A stretch of 64,000 nt of DNA from Ardenticatenaceae bacterium (GCA_020634395.1 JACKBU010000027.1:7066-71065); one strand, 5' to 3'; numbered from the stretch's first letter, positions 17,848 through 27,098 are shown. The notes: a model not told the origin generated them from the letters alone. Numbers and translations: made by a program.

Positions 17848-18120
17848 AATGTGCTATTTATCGAAAAACGGCCGTTTTCCTCTTCCTTCTTTCGTTCCTT
17901 ATGCTATTATTGAAAACACGGCAGGAAAACGGCCGTTTTGCACCTCGATAACATATCCGCTATTGATAGTCACGCCAGAAATTGTGGACTTGTTTTGGCT
18001 GGCGTACTTGGCGAGACGAATGGAAAAGGGTTAACGCGCTCACGTTAACCGTTGAAACACTCCCCGTGCCATTCGGCTGTCAGCCACTACCTGGGGAACA
18101 TGACGTCAATGGAGGACTCC

Positions 18121-20700
18121 ATGGAATTCTGGCTTAACGGACAGCTTCGGGTATACGAGGGCGACCCCGAACTTCCACTCCTCACTTATCTCCGCGAACA
18201 CGAAGGCATTACCACGGCAAAAGATGGCTGCGCCCCACAGGCGGCCTGCGGCTGCTGCGCCGTTGATCTGAACGGTAAGGCCGTCCTCTCCTGCGTCACG
18301 ACGATGCAGAAGGCGGCCGGCGGGCACGTTACCACCACCGATGGCCTGGGTGAATACCGCCAAAAGGTTTACGCCAATGCCTTTGTGGAAAAAGGCGGTG
18401 TGCAGTGCGGTTTTTGCATTCCCGGCATTGTCATGCAGTCCAACGCCCTCATTAACAAGAACCCGGAACCTAGCCGCGAAGAGATTGCCAAAGCCCTCAC
18501 GCCCCACCTATGCCGCTGCACCGGCTACAAAAAGATTATTGACGCGGTCGAGTACGCCGCCGCCGCCATTCGTAAAGAAGAGGAAATCCCGCCGCCCAAC
18601 GGCAACGGCCGTGTCGGTACCCGTCTGCCCAAATACAAAGCCCAAGACCTTGTCCTCGGCCGTCACAAGTACGTGGACGATATTAAGATGGAAGGAATGC
18701 TCTATGGCGCGCTGCGCTTCAGCGATCATCCCCGCGCCCGCGTTCTATCTATCGATACCAGCGCAGCGGAGAAGCTGCCGGGCGTGGTGAAGGTGGTAAC
18801 GGCCGTCGACGTCCCTGGCGACCGCACCATCGGCCTCATCCGCCAGGATTGGCCGCTGATGATCGCCGTGGGCGAAACCACCCGTTACGTAGGCGACGTC
18901 CTGGCCGGCGTCGTGGCCGAATCGGAAAAAATCGCCCGAGAGGCCGCCAGCCTCATCAAAATCGACTACGAAGTGCTGGAACCGCTCATCGACATGCAAA
19001 AAGCGCTGGACCCCGACGCGCCGCAAATCCATGAAAGCGGCAACAAGCTGTCGCGCAGCTATACCAGCCGGGGCAGTGTCGAAGAAGCGCGGGCCCAATC
19101 TGCCTTCGTCGCCCAGGGTCAGTTCGAGACCCAATGGATTGAGCACGGCTTCATGGAAACCGAAGCCGCCATCGCCTATCCTACCGAAAACGGCTTGGAG
19201 CTGCTTTCCCAGGGCCAGGGCGTCTATGACGATCGCATCCAGATCGCCAAACTGCTTGGCCTGCCTTTAGAAAAGGTGCGCGTCGTGATGGTGCCGAACG
19301 GCGGCGGTTTTGGCGGCAAAGAAGATTTGACTGTGCAGGGACACGCCGCCCTCATGGCCCATCTACTGGGCGCGCCGGTCAAAGTGCGTCTCATTCGTGA
19401 TGAATCCATCATCATGCATCCCAAACGCCATCCCATCTGGATGGACTACGAAATCGGCTGCGACGCCGCCGGGATGCTGACCTTCGTCAAAGTGAAGTTC
19501 CTGGGCGATACCGGCGCCTATGCTTCCGTGGGCATGAAGGTGCTGGAACGCTCCGCCGGACATGCCACCGGTGCTTACAATGTGCCTGTTACCGATGTGG
19601 AAGCCATCGCCGTGTACACCAACAACGTGCCCTGCGGCGCGATGCGCGGCTTCGGCGTAAACCAGGCCATCTTCGGTCTGGAAAGCCTGATCGACGACCT
19701 GTGTGAGCAGGGTGACTTCGACCGCTGGCAGTTCCGCTACGACAACGCCTTGCAAGATGGCGATATGACGGCCACCGGACAGATCATCGAAGCCGGAGCC
19801 GGGGCGCGGGCCACGCTGCTGGCCGTCAAAGATGAATTTTACGCCGCCAAATATGCCGGTCTGGCCTGCGGCCTGAAAAATACCGGCATCGGCAACGGCA
19901 TGCCCGATGCCTCCTCCGCTCAGGTGACCATCGCCGCTCCGGATAAGGTGATTGTGGACCACGGCTGGACAGAGATGGGGCAGGGCGTGAATACGGTGGC
20001 GCAGCAGGTGGTGGCTACGGAAACCGGCATCGACCCGCGCTTCATCGAAGTGCGCATAGACACCGCCGCCGATCAGGAAGCCGGCATGACCACAGCCTCC
20101 CGCGCCACCTCGCTGGTGGGCAATTCGCTCATCGACGCTTGTAAGCAGTTGAAGGAAGACCTGAAGACCCACTCGTTGGCTGAACTGGTGGGCAAAAGTT
20201 ATCGCGGCGAGTGGGTGGTGGACTGGACCACGAAACCAGGCGCGCTGGTGGAGAAGGTGTACACTCACTATTCCTACAGCTACGCCACGCAGCTCGTTAC
20301 GCTGGATGACGACGGCCAAATCAAGAAGATCACGGCCGCTCACGACGCCGGCAAAATCTTCAACCCGACCCTGTTCGAGGGACAGTTGGAAGGTTCGCTG
20401 CATATGGGCCTGGGTTATGCCATCAGCGAGGAGTTGGTGATGGAAAACGGCCGTCCCAAATCCACCCGCCTGCGCCAGATGGGCATCCTCCGCGCCAAAG
20501 AAATGCCCGAAATGGAAATCATCGGTGTGGAAGTGCCTGATCCGTATGGCCCGTATGGGGCCAAAGGTGTGGGCGAAATCGGTTTAGTGCCTACGGCCGG
20601 GGCCGTGGCCAACGCGCTGTATCAGTTCGATGGCGTGCGCCGTACCAAACTCCCGATGCAGCTGCCGCAGAAAAAACGCACGGTTGTGCGCACCGCCTGA
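18121..20700 (+). CDS. Xanthine dehydrogenase-like molybdenum hydroxylase, fused [2Fe-2S] and Mo domains
   Basis: Protein of about 859 residues. Residues 1-160 hold two [2Fe-2S] domains: GCAPQAACGCC with a later Cys, then CGFCIPG and CRCTGY. A Pro/Asn/Gly linker (PPPNGNGR) leads to the Mo-cofactor domain, with NGGGFGGKEDL, PCGAMRGFGVNQ and the C-terminal GAKGVGEIGLVPTAGA. The FAD domain is absent. This resembles the fused family annotated as selenium-dependent xanthine dehydrogenases, which oxidise purines or aldehydes. The ATG at 18121 follows GGAGG by 5 bases and is preferred to upstream in-frame ATGs. Divergence from a nucleoside-type importer supports purine metabolism; substrate and selenium use are not proven. 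Confidence 0.85.
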   Translation: MEFWLNGQLRVYEGDPELPLLTYLREHEGITTAKDGCAPQAACGCCAVDLNGKAVLSCVTTMQKAAGGHVTTTDGLGEYRQKVYANAFVEKGGVQCGFCIPGIVMQSNALINKNPEPSREEIAKALTPHLCRCTGYKKIIDAVEYAAAAIRKEEEIPPPNGNGRVGTRLPKYKAQDLVLGRHKYVDDIKMEGMLYGALRFSDHPRARVLSIDTSAAEKLPGVVKVVTAVDVPGDRTIGLIRQDWPLMIAVGETTRYVGDVLAGVVAESEKIAREAASLIKIDYEVLEPLIDMQKALDPDAPQIHESGNKLSRSYTSRGSVEEARAQSAFVAQGQFETQWIEHGFMETEAAIAYPTENGLELLSQGQGVYDDRIQIAKLLGLPLEKVRVVMVPNGGGFGGKEDLTVQGHAALMAHLLGAPVKVRLIRDESIIMHPKRHPIWMDYEIGCDAAGMLTFVKVKFLGDTGAYASVGMKVLERSAGHATGAYNVPVTDVEAIAVYTNNVPCGAMRGFGVNQAIFGLESLIDDLCEQGDFDRWQFRYDNALQDGDMTATGQIIEAGAGARATLLAVKDEFYAAKYAGLACGLKNTGIGNGMPDASSAQVTIAAPDKVIVDHGWTEMGQGVNTVAQQVVATETGIDPRFIEVRIDTAADQEAGMTTASRATSLVGNSLIDACKQLKEDLKTHSLAELVGKSYRGEWVVDWTTKPGALVEKVYTHYSYSYATQLVTLDDDGQIKKITAAHDAGKIFNPTLFEGQLEGSLHMGLGYAISEELVMENGRPKSTRLRQMGILRAKEMPEMEIIGVEVPDPYGPYGAKGVGEIGLVPTAGAVANALYQFDGVRRTKLPMQLPQKKRTVVRTA

Positions 20701-20725
20701 ACCATATAATCAACCAGCTTACGAT

Positions 20726-20764
20726 AACAGGCTCAGGCAGCCAATGCCTGGGCCTGTTGTTTAT
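20726..20764 (+). terminator. Terminator hairpin after the XDH-like gene
   Basis: Arms 20726-20739 and 20745-20758 pair over 14 positions (one G-T) with a 5-base loop, followed by a modest T-rich run. It ends the XDH-like transcript. Confidence 0.75.
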
Positions 20765-20873
20765 TTCGTCGTTGTCGTAGGTAAACATTAGAGGTACTGG
20801 AAGGTCCGTGCGAATGCTACGCGAATAGGGGATAATGAGTTGACGAAAATTAGTTTTCTCGGACACTTTAGTT

Positions 20874-22742
20874 ATGAATGATCAGCAAAAACAAAACCGA
20901 CCCGGTATACCAGTGTGGGTATGGATTATTGGTGTGCTGGCGATCATCCTGGGGATGCAGTTGTGGTTAAGCGGCCGTTTTGAAGGCCCGGAACAGGTCA
21001 GTTTGCCAGAGGCCATGAGCATGATAGTCGACGGCAAGGTTGACAAAGTCACCGTGACAGGTGATCGCATACAACTGACCTTGTCCAGCGGCCGCGAAGT
21101 AGCCACTACTTTAGATGCCGGTGGCAGCCTCGACAGCACGTTGAAGTATTTTGGCGTTACTCAAGAGGTGCTGGCCGAAAATGACGTCACCCTCATCGTG
21201 GTTGACCGGTCGACCTGGAATAATTTGTTTAACCTGGCCATGATCATTGGCCCCCTACTTTTGCTCATCTGGTTTTTCTCGCGTGGTTTTCGCCAGGCGC
21301 AGGGCGGTGGCGGCAATAACATTTTTGGCTTCGGCCGCAGCCGCGCCAAAAACCTCAACGACGCCGAACGTCCCACCGTTACTTTTGATGACGTGGCCGG
21401 TGCTGACGAGGCCAAGCTTGAGTTGTCGGAGGTCATTAAGTTCCTGCGCGAACCGGAAAGTTTTATTCAGGTAGGCGCCCGCATTCCCAAAGGCGTTTTG
21501 ATGGTTGGCCCGCCGGGAACAGGCAAAACGCTGCTGGCTCGCGCCGTGGCTGGCGAAGCCGGGGTGCCGTTCTTCCACATCTCCGGTTCGGAATTTGTGG
21601 AGATGTTTGTGGGTGTAGGCGCCAGCCGCGTGCGGGATTTGTTCGATAAGGCCAAGCAGGTGGCCCCGTCCATTGTTTTTGTGGACGAAATTGACGCTGT
21701 GGGCCGGCAGCGCGGCGCCGGTTTGGGCGGAGGCAACGACGAGCGAGAGCAAACCTTAAACCAGATCTTGGTGGAGATGGACGGGTTTGATAACCAGACG
21801 AACATTATCGTCATTGCGGCTACCAACCGCGCGGACATTCTCGATCCGGCTTTGATGCGCCCCGGCCGTTTTGACCGCAAGGTGTTTGTCGATCTGCCGG
21901 ATTTAGTAGGGCGAGAGGCCATTTTGAAGGTTCATGCTCGGGGTAAACCGATAGCGCCGGAAGTTTCTTTCTCAGACATTGCCCGGCTGACGGCCGGATT
22001 TTCCGGCGCGGACCTGGCTAATCTCATTAACGAGGCAGCCATTTTTACGGCGCGGCGCAACAAAAAGATGCTGGGACTGCTGGAATTCCAGGATGCGTTT
22101 GACCGGGTGGTGATGGGACCGGAGCGCAAGAGCCGGGTGATGAGCGAAGACGACAAGCGCACGGTGGCCTATCACGAGGCTGGCCATGCTGTTGTCAGCT
22201 TTAATCTGGTCTACACTGACCCGGTGCAGAAGATCACCATCGTGCCGCGCGGCCGTGCCGGCGGCTATGTGATGCCGCTGCCGGAAGATCGTATGGTTCA
22301 CAGCCGCGAGTTTTTGGAAGACCAGATCACCATGGCGCTGGGCGGCCGCGCTTCTGAGGAGATTTTCTTCGGGCGGATTACCACCGGCGCTTCCAATGAT
22401 CTGCAGCAGGCGACCCGTCTGGCCCGGGCGATGGTGACACAGTATGGCATGTCCGATTCGTTGGGACTGCCGACGTATGGCAACCAGCGCAATAATCCTT
22501 TTCTGGGTCAGGATTGGGGTTTGGGAATGGATCGCGACTACAGCGAAGATGCGGCCCAATCCATTGATGTGGAAATACGCAAAATTTTACAGAACAACTA
22601 CGAACGCGCTCTGGATATCATCCAAAAGAATCGTGACCGGCTGGTAGCCCTGGCTAACACGTTGTTAGAGGTGGAAACGCTGGACCGGGACACCTTTGAG
22701 CGGTTGATGAATGAACCGCCAGTGCAAGAAGCGGCGGCTTAA
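20874..22742 (+). CDS. ftsH: ATP-dependent zinc metalloprotease FtsH
   Basis: Protein of 622 residues, normal FtsH length. Two membrane segments (about 13-32 and 118-138) flank a small external domain. The AAA domain has Walker A GPPGTGKT, Walker B IVFVDEIDAVGR and second-region GFSGADLANLINEAA. The zinc site HEAGH is at about 434-438. FtsH degrades misfolded or regulatory membrane and cytoplasmic proteins. No Shine-Dalgarno is visible before the ATG, so the message may be leaderless or start elsewhere. A strong terminator follows. The SPFH pair at 8.4 kb could be its partner, which is inference only. Confidence 0.95.
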   Translation: MNDQQKQNRPGIPVWVWIIGVLAIILGMQLWLSGRFEGPEQVSLPEAMSMIVDGKVDKVTVTGDRIQLTLSSGREVATTLDAGGSLDSTLKYFGVTQEVLAENDVTLIVVDRSTWNNLFNLAMIIGPLLLLIWFFSRGFRQAQGGGGNNIFGFGRSRAKNLNDAERPTVTFDDVAGADEAKLELSEVIKFLREPESFIQVGARIPKGVLMVGPPGTGKTLLARAVAGEAGVPFFHISGSEFVEMFVGVGASRVRDLFDKAKQVAPSIVFVDEIDAVGRQRGAGLGGGNDEREQTLNQILVEMDGFDNQTNIIVIAATNRADILDPALMRPGRFDRKVFVDLPDLVGREAILKVHARGKPIAPEVSFSDIARLTAGFSGADLANLINEAAIFTARRNKKMLGLLEFQDAFDRVVMGPERKSRVMSEDDKRTVAYHEAGHAVVSFNLVYTDPVQKITIVPRGRAGGYVMPLPEDRMVHSREFLEDQITMALGGRASEEIFFGRITTGASNDLQQATRLARAMVTQYGMSDSLGLPTYGNQRNNPFLGQDWGLGMDRDYSEDAAQSIDVEIRKILQNNYERALDIIQKNRDRLVALANTLLEVETLDRDTFERLMNEPPVQEAAA

Positions 22743-22762
22743 GTTTCTTATAAAGTTCTTTG

Positions 22763-22799
22763 GGCCTGACAGTTCTAACGAACTGCCAGGCCTTTTTTT
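22763..22799. terminator. Terminator between ftsH and convergent DUF302 gene
   Basis: Arms 22763-22775 and 22780-22792 pair with one mismatch around a 4-base loop, followed by seven T. The T-run overlaps the stop codon of the convergent DUF302 gene. The arm (GGCCTGACAGTTC) is a relative of the AGACCTGACAGGTT palindromes at 11525 and 26981. Confidence 0.85.
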
Positions 22800-23202
22800 A
22801 TGCCAGAGCGCTGGCAACGCGGTTGAGGCGTTCCTTGGCGTCGCAGGCTACTTCGGCCAGGGCGGGCAGTTCGATCATGCCCAACATCATTTCCGGATCG
22901 ACGATATTGACCAGGATACGGCCGTCTTCCTCTTGCGCTACGGTCACGTTACAGGGCAGCATTAAGCCGATCTCGGGCGCGGCCGAGAGGGCGCGATAGG
23001 CCAGTGGGGGATTGCAGGCGCCTAAAATTTTGTAGGGGCGGAAATCGACATCCAGCTTTTTCTTCAACGTGGCCTTGACGTCAATCTCGGTCAAAATGCC
23101 GAAGCCTTCCTCTTTGAGGGCGGCCGTCACTTTTTCCACGGCCGTTTCGAAATCCGTGTTCAGATAGACGGCCGTTCCCAATGCTTGTTTTGTTTGTGTC
23201 AT
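22798..23202 (-). CDS. DUF302 family protein
   Basis: Protein of 134 residues matching the DUF302 fold: an early GFGILTEIDVKATLKKK, then YKILGACNPPLAYRAL and a late helix. Family members are small cytoplasmic proteins of unknown function, sometimes near metal, sulfur or redox genes. Its stop lies in the ftsH terminator. The upstream 23203-23440 gap, shared with the divergent ATPase gene, shows no clear operator. No specific function can be assigned. Confidence 0.82.
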   Translation of the reverse strand: MTQTKQALGTAVYLNTDFETAVEKVTAALKEEGFGILTEIDVKATLKKKLDVDFRPYKILGACNPPLAYRALSAAPEIGLMLPCNVTVAQEEDGRILVNIVDPEMMLGMIELPALAEVACDAKERLNRVASALA

Positions 23203-23440
23203 CTCGTTCCTCTTAAACTCGTCACTAACGGTGCCAGTAATTTGCGAACTTAAGCCTCATTTATATCCCAGCGTGCCAAATTTTGGAAGCAGTTTTCGCT
23301 GCGAACCTGCCATCTGTTCGGACAGAGCGAATTAGTCGCAATATAGACAAAACGACCATACTCCCTTACAATGAAAGATGCCAGGGGACGAGGAAGAAAC
23401 CGGGTCGAAAAATCTGCCAGTGCGCTACAGGAGATGGACG

Positions 23441-24805
23441 ATGAGTAGCGAATTTCTGAGCCGGGAGCCTGTCTTTAATCCGACCGCCTTTGTAGACCGC
23501 GTGCGCGAAACCCACTGGACGGCCGAAAAACTTGGTGGCCAGATACCGCAGAACTGCAATTTTATCGGCGAGCCGCGCATTGGCCGGACTTCCTTTTTGC
23601 ACCACCTGTATCGAAAAAAAGTAGGCTTGCCGCCCGGCATCATCGGTCTCTATGTGTGGGTGCAGTTGGCGGCGCTGCCGGAACAAACCTCCCAGACGTT
23701 TTGGCCCTGGTTGGTAACGCAGTTGCGCCAGGAGATGGTCCGCGCCGGGCTGGAAGGAACAAAAACGGCCGTTCCCACCGATCCGCGCCTGGCATACAAC
23801 ACCCTGGAGAAGGAAATTGAGAGCATGCTGGACAAGACCAGTGTGCGGCGACTGATCTTTGTCATCGATGATTTTGATCTGCTGATGCCGGGTATCGGCC
23901 GTCGTGACCTGGATTGGCTGCGGGCGCTGGCCACGCGCTACACCAAATCGCTGGCGTTTGTCATTGCCAGCACACGGCCGTTGGTGCACCTGGCCGAAAT
24001 CCACATGCCGGAACTAGGCATCTCCCCGCTGACCAACCTGTTCCACGATTATTGGCTGACCTTGTTATCTGTTGAAGAAGCCGAGGCGCTCTGTCAGTTG
24101 GCGGCGCGTCAGCAAGGTACCGAACTGGATGCGGCGAGCCTCGCTTTTTTGCTGGCCGACGCCGGGCGGCATCCTGACTTGCTGAAAGTCGCCTGTGAAT
24201 ATCTGTTTAGGGCCAGTGAGTCGAATCAGCCGAATCCACTGGAAACGGTGCGCAGTGAACTGCGCCTGGACGGACACGTCGATTGGCTGTGCCGCCAGTT
24301 GTGGCAGCGGCGGACAGAGGGGGAGCAGGCGGCGCTGCTGGCCCTGGCGCGTGGCGAAAGCCAGACCATCGACGATCGCATTATGGCCGCGCGTTTGCAG
24401 CGACACTTAGGGCTGGTGGAGCAGCGCGGCGGGCACACGGCCGTTTTTGCCGACGTATTCCGCGATTGGCTGAAACGGCAGACGGCCGTTTCCGAGTCCC
24501 CCACCGTGCCCGACAGCCCGACCACGCAGTTTGAACACCGGCCATCCCAGCGCCTGGTGATGATAAACGGCCGTGCCATCTCCCTGACGCCTCTAGACAA
24601 TCGCTTACTGGCTTATCTGCTAAACCACGTCGGTGAGGTGTGTACGACCGAGGTGCTGCTAGCCCACGTCTGGTCGGCTGGCAAAACGCCCTCGGTGGTC
24701 GAAAAAGGCATAAACCGTTTGCGTGCCCGGCTAGAAGAAGATCCGAAGCGTCCCCGTTTTATCCTTTCCGCGCGCGGAGAAGGCTACATTCTGCGCATTC
24801 CCTGA
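23441..24805 (+). CDS. ATPase fused to a C-terminal OmpR/PhoB-type winged helix
   Basis: Protein of about 454 residues. Residues ~45-60 are a P-loop, GEPRIGRTSFL, with Arg where Walker A Lys is expected. Walker B follows as LIFVIDDFDLL. The middle (about 200-340) is helical, as in STAND/AAA-type ATPases that sense ligands. After a Ser/Pro/Thr linker, residues ~365-454 form a winged helix (LTPLDNRLLAYLLNHVGEV to ARGEGYIL) like OmpR-class DNA-binding domains. It may be an ATP-gated transcription regulator. The ATG at 23441 follows AGGAG. Hydrolysis may be impaired by the Lys-to-Arg change. I know no named homologue. Confidence 0.75.
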   Translation: MSSEFLSREPVFNPTAFVDRVRETHWTAEKLGGQIPQNCNFIGEPRIGRTSFLHHLYRKKVGLPPGIIGLYVWVQLAALPEQTSQTFWPWLVTQLRQEMVRAGLEGTKTAVPTDPRLAYNTLEKEIESMLDKTSVRRLIFVIDDFDLLMPGIGRRDLDWLRALATRYTKSLAFVIASTRPLVHLAEIHMPELGISPLTNLFHDYWLTLLSVEEAEALCQLAARQQGTELDAASLAFLLADAGRHPDLLKVACEYLFRASESNQPNPLETVRSELRLDGHVDWLCRQLWQRRTEGEQAALLALARGESQTIDDRIMAARLQRHLGLVEQRGGHTAVFADVFRDWLKRQTAVSESPTVPDSPTTQFEHRPSQRLVMINGRAISLTPLDNRLLAYLLNHVGEVCTTEVLLAHVWSAGKTPSVVEKGINRLRARLEEDPKRPRFILSARGEGYILRIP

Positions 24806-24911
24806 CTGGCATATCCACTGCGAGGGCTGCCGCCGACCAATTTAGTAAAATTTCTTGATAAATTTGCATTTAATAGCGAATATGGTAGAATATATGTGGC
24901 TCCCCCCCCGA

Positions 24912-24957
24912 GAGATGCTCTTGTAAGCGCCCGCTTACGAGGCATCTCCTTTTTTTT
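24912..24957 (+). terminator. Strong intrinsic terminator; possibly ends a short RNA
   Basis: Outer arms 24912-24918 (GAGATGC) and 24942-24948, inner arms 24923-24929 and 24932-24938, then eight T (24950-24957). It lies between the ATPase-winged helix gene and the convergent DinB gene. A promoter-like pair just upstream, TTGCAT (24862-24867) and TAGAAT (24884-24889) with 16 bp between, could start a transcript of about 60 nt ending here. Confidence 0.85.
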
Positions 24958-24959
24958 GC

Positions 24960-25436
24960 CTATTTACCGAGCGCCGCACGGATGTCGGCCGTGTGTATCG
25001 CTTCATGATCGGCGATCATGTGGCAAATTTCTTCGATGGACAGCACACGCCCGCTGCCATGCCGCCCCTTTTTAGCCCAATCTGCCTCGTCGAGGGCGTC
25101 CATAAACTCCAGCAGGTTGGTGCGATTTTGCGCCATGGCGGTCAAGAGGTCATCGGTGGATTTGCCGAGGGTCTTTTTGATGCGGCTGGCGTTCCAGCGG
25201 TCCAGATCGAAATCGTCGGGGACGCCGGGGCCGCCATCACGGATGAGTACCATCAGGCGCGTCATGGAGCTTTCGGCTTCGGTGAGGTGGCGCAGCAGGT
25301 CGATGACTTGCCAGGTGGTGGACTTGGCGTATACGGCCGTTTCCCACTCCGCCTCATTCAGCCCGGCCAATAAGGCCAGCAGCTCTTGCCGGCTGCTCTG
25401 CAACTTTGTTTGCAAAACGATTCTTTCATCCATCAT
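24960..25436 (-). CDS. DinB/YfiT-superfamily four-helix protein
   Basis: Protein of 158 residues with the DinB-like four-helix pattern: an early VLQTKLQSSRQELLALLAGL, a first metal His in LLRHLTEAE, and the late pair in ICHMIADHEAIHTADI. The family binds a divalent metal with three His and includes thiol transferases and uncharacterised stress proteins. The start could be either of two adjacent ATGs. It is convergent with the ATPase gene and followed, 20 bp on, by the stop of no partner; the LCP gene lies upstream on the same strand. Specific role unknown. Confidence 0.8.
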   Translation of the reverse strand: MMDERIVLQTKLQSSRQELLALLAGLNEAEWETAVYAKSTTWQVIDLLRHLTEAESSMTRLMVLIRDGGPGVPDDFDLDRWNASRIKKTLGKSTDDLLTAMAQNRTNLLEFMDALDEADWAKKGRHGSGRVLSIEEICHMIADHEAIHTADIRAALGK

Positions 25437-25456
25437 GGTCTGTTTCTTGCTCCTTG

Positions 25457-26953
25457 CTAATTTTCGCCGGCCGGCGCGGTAAAAGACGGCAGGCAGGGAT
25501 CAAAATCGTAGCCCAGGTAGATACGGTAAGCGGCGTCGCCGTCGTGGTTGGCTTGCAGGGTAATAGCTGCCGTGGTCTGGTGGAAAAGCCAGCTTAACAG
25601 ATCGCTGGACGATCCTTTGAAGTTGGGCCCGAAATAGTCGATGTGGGTGCGCGCCGGTGCTGATTCGGTGGTTGGGACGTAGCGGGGGATAAAGCCGTAC
25701 CAGGCCAGGTTTTCGGCGGCCAGCCGGTACAGCTCCTCGTCGCCGCCGACGACTTCCACAACGATGGGCGGGCGGGTGGCGCGGTTGAGGGCCGGCGGCT
25801 GCATGACCTGGCGCAGAATGGGCACGGCCGTTTCCGGCCTCAGCAGCTGTGTCGACCAGCCTGTGCCCGGTTCCAGCCACGACTGCACCGCATCCCCGGC
25901 AATCGCCAGATGCTGTACCCCATTTTCACGGACGGCCGGCGCCAGTGCCGCCAGTTCCAGCACCACCGGCAGCGTCAGGTCGGTTTCCACCGCCTCGCGG
26001 TACACGCGCCACAAATCAGGCAGGTCGGTGATGAGATTTTGCTCCAGGCCGGTGTCAAAAATGGCCCGCAGCACCTGCTGCTGCCGCCGGCCGCGCTCAA
26101 AATCGTTCGTCGTGCGGCGCGAGCGCGCATACCACAGGGCCAGGTCGCCGTCCATCTGGTAGACGCCCGGCTCCAGGGTGAACAACTCCCAGTTATCCTC
26201 AACGGTCTGGTCCAATTCCGGCGACTTCAGCCGCCAGTCGGTGAGGGCGCAGGTTACAACGACTTCGACGCCGCCGACGGCATCGACCACGCTTTTGAAG
26301 CCTTCAAAGCCGATGCGCGCATAATAGTCGATGGGAAGGCCCAGGTTGTATTCGATGGTGTCTTTTAGCAGGCCGCCGCCCGCGCCGGGATAATCGACGC
26401 CATGGCCGTGGGGCAGGGCCAGGTTGATTTTGGTCATGCGCCAGCCGGGGATAACGACGTACAAATCGCGTGGCAGCGAAAGCATAGTCGCCGTTTTCGT
26501 GTCGCGGTTGATGGAAACGATGATGATGCTGTCGGTGCGGCCGCCCTGTGGCTCGGCCACGTCGTTGCCCACCAGGACGATGTTGGTGATGGCCTCGCTT
26601 TTGGGGAAAGGGGGTATGGGGCTGGGCACGGCCGTTGGCGGCGTGGCTTCCAAGGTGGCAAACGGCCGTATCGTCGGCGCGAGCGTGGCTGTGGGTTCCG
26701 GCGTGAAGGTAGGCGGCAGGGTGGCGGTTGGTTGGCTAGGTTGATCGGGTTGGCGGGTTGGCTGGGTGGTGTTGGTGGGGGGCAGGCTGATGGGCTGCTG
26801 GTTGGATGGCGCTGTGGGCGTGGCCGTTTGGGCGACGGCCGTGACCGCCGCCGTTGGCAGAATGGGAACCGTGGCCGGGCGGCAGCCGATCAGCAGCCAC
26901 ACGGCCGTCAGCAGGACCAGCCCGCCTATGCAGCGAGAAAACGAACGATTCAT
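25457..26953 (-). CDS. LytR-CpsA-Psr (LCP) family cell-envelope protein
   Basis: Protein of about 498 residues with an N-terminal lipoprotein-like signal (LLTAVWLLIGC) and a long Thr/Pro-rich linker to about residue 100. The LCP domain has RTDSIIIVSINRDTKTATML, then SLPRDLYV, and ALWYARSRRTTNDFERGRRQQQ. A C-terminal region (about 380-495) looks like LytR_C. LCP proteins transfer undecaprenyl-linked polymers to peptidoglycan or other acceptors. The ATG at 26953 is taken because the signal peptide begins there. Upstream are two strong palindromes. Confidence 0.87.
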   Translation of the reverse strand: MNRSFSRCIGGLVLLTAVWLLIGCRPATVPILPTAAVTAVAQTATPTAPSNQQPISLPPTNTTQPTRQPDQPSQPTATLPPTFTPEPTATLAPTIRPFATLEATPPTAVPSPIPPFPKSEAITNIVLVGNDVAEPQGGRTDSIIIVSINRDTKTATMLSLPRDLYVVIPGWRMTKINLALPHGHGVDYPGAGGGLLKDTIEYNLGLPIDYYARIGFEGFKSVVDAVGGVEVVVTCALTDWRLKSPELDQTVEDNWELFTLEPGVYQMDGDLALWYARSRRTTNDFERGRRQQQVLRAIFDTGLEQNLITDLPDLWRVYREAVETDLTLPVVLELAALAPAVRENGVQHLAIAGDAVQSWLEPGTGWSTQLLRPETAVPILRQVMQPPALNRATRPPIVVEVVGGDEELYRLAAENLAWYGFIPRYVPTTESAPARTHIDYFGPNFKGSSSDLLSWLFHQTTAAITLQANHDGDAAYRIYLGYDFDPCLPSFTAPAGEN

Positions 26954-26980
26954 ACATTCTGATTTTAGCGTAGAAGGCCC

Positions 26981-27014
26981 AGACCTGACAGGTTTTCCCA
27001 AACCTGTCAGGTCT
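26981..27014. repeat. Palindrome, second copy of the AGACCTGACAGGTTT element
   Basis: A 15-bp perfect inverted repeat (26981-26995 and 27000-27014) with a 4-base loop, sharing its arm with the hairpin at 11525-11557. Here it lies between divergent genes, upstream of both the LCP gene and the lipoprotein gene, so simple termination does not explain it. Confidence 0.8.
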
Positions 27015-27035
27015 GGCTACAATTATGCGTCGAGA

Positions 27036-27066
27036 GATGGGTCCAATCTGCCAGATTGGACCCATC
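27036..27066. repeat. Perfect 31-bp palindrome with one-base centre
   Basis: Arms of 15 bp (27036-27050 and 27052-27066) around a single C, internally containing CCAATCTG/CAGATTGG. It sits 21 bp after the preceding palindrome and 32 bp before the lipoprotein ATG. It could be a leader hairpin or a binding site. Confidence 0.75.
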
Positions 27067-27098
27067 TTGGCAAACTCATGACGAGGAAGATACCGCCC

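Noticed and set aside
17849..18034. Small gene upstream of the XDH-like enzyme
   Set aside because: No ribosome site or family match; the region contains two extended ACGGCCGT palindromes and an operator-like repeat.
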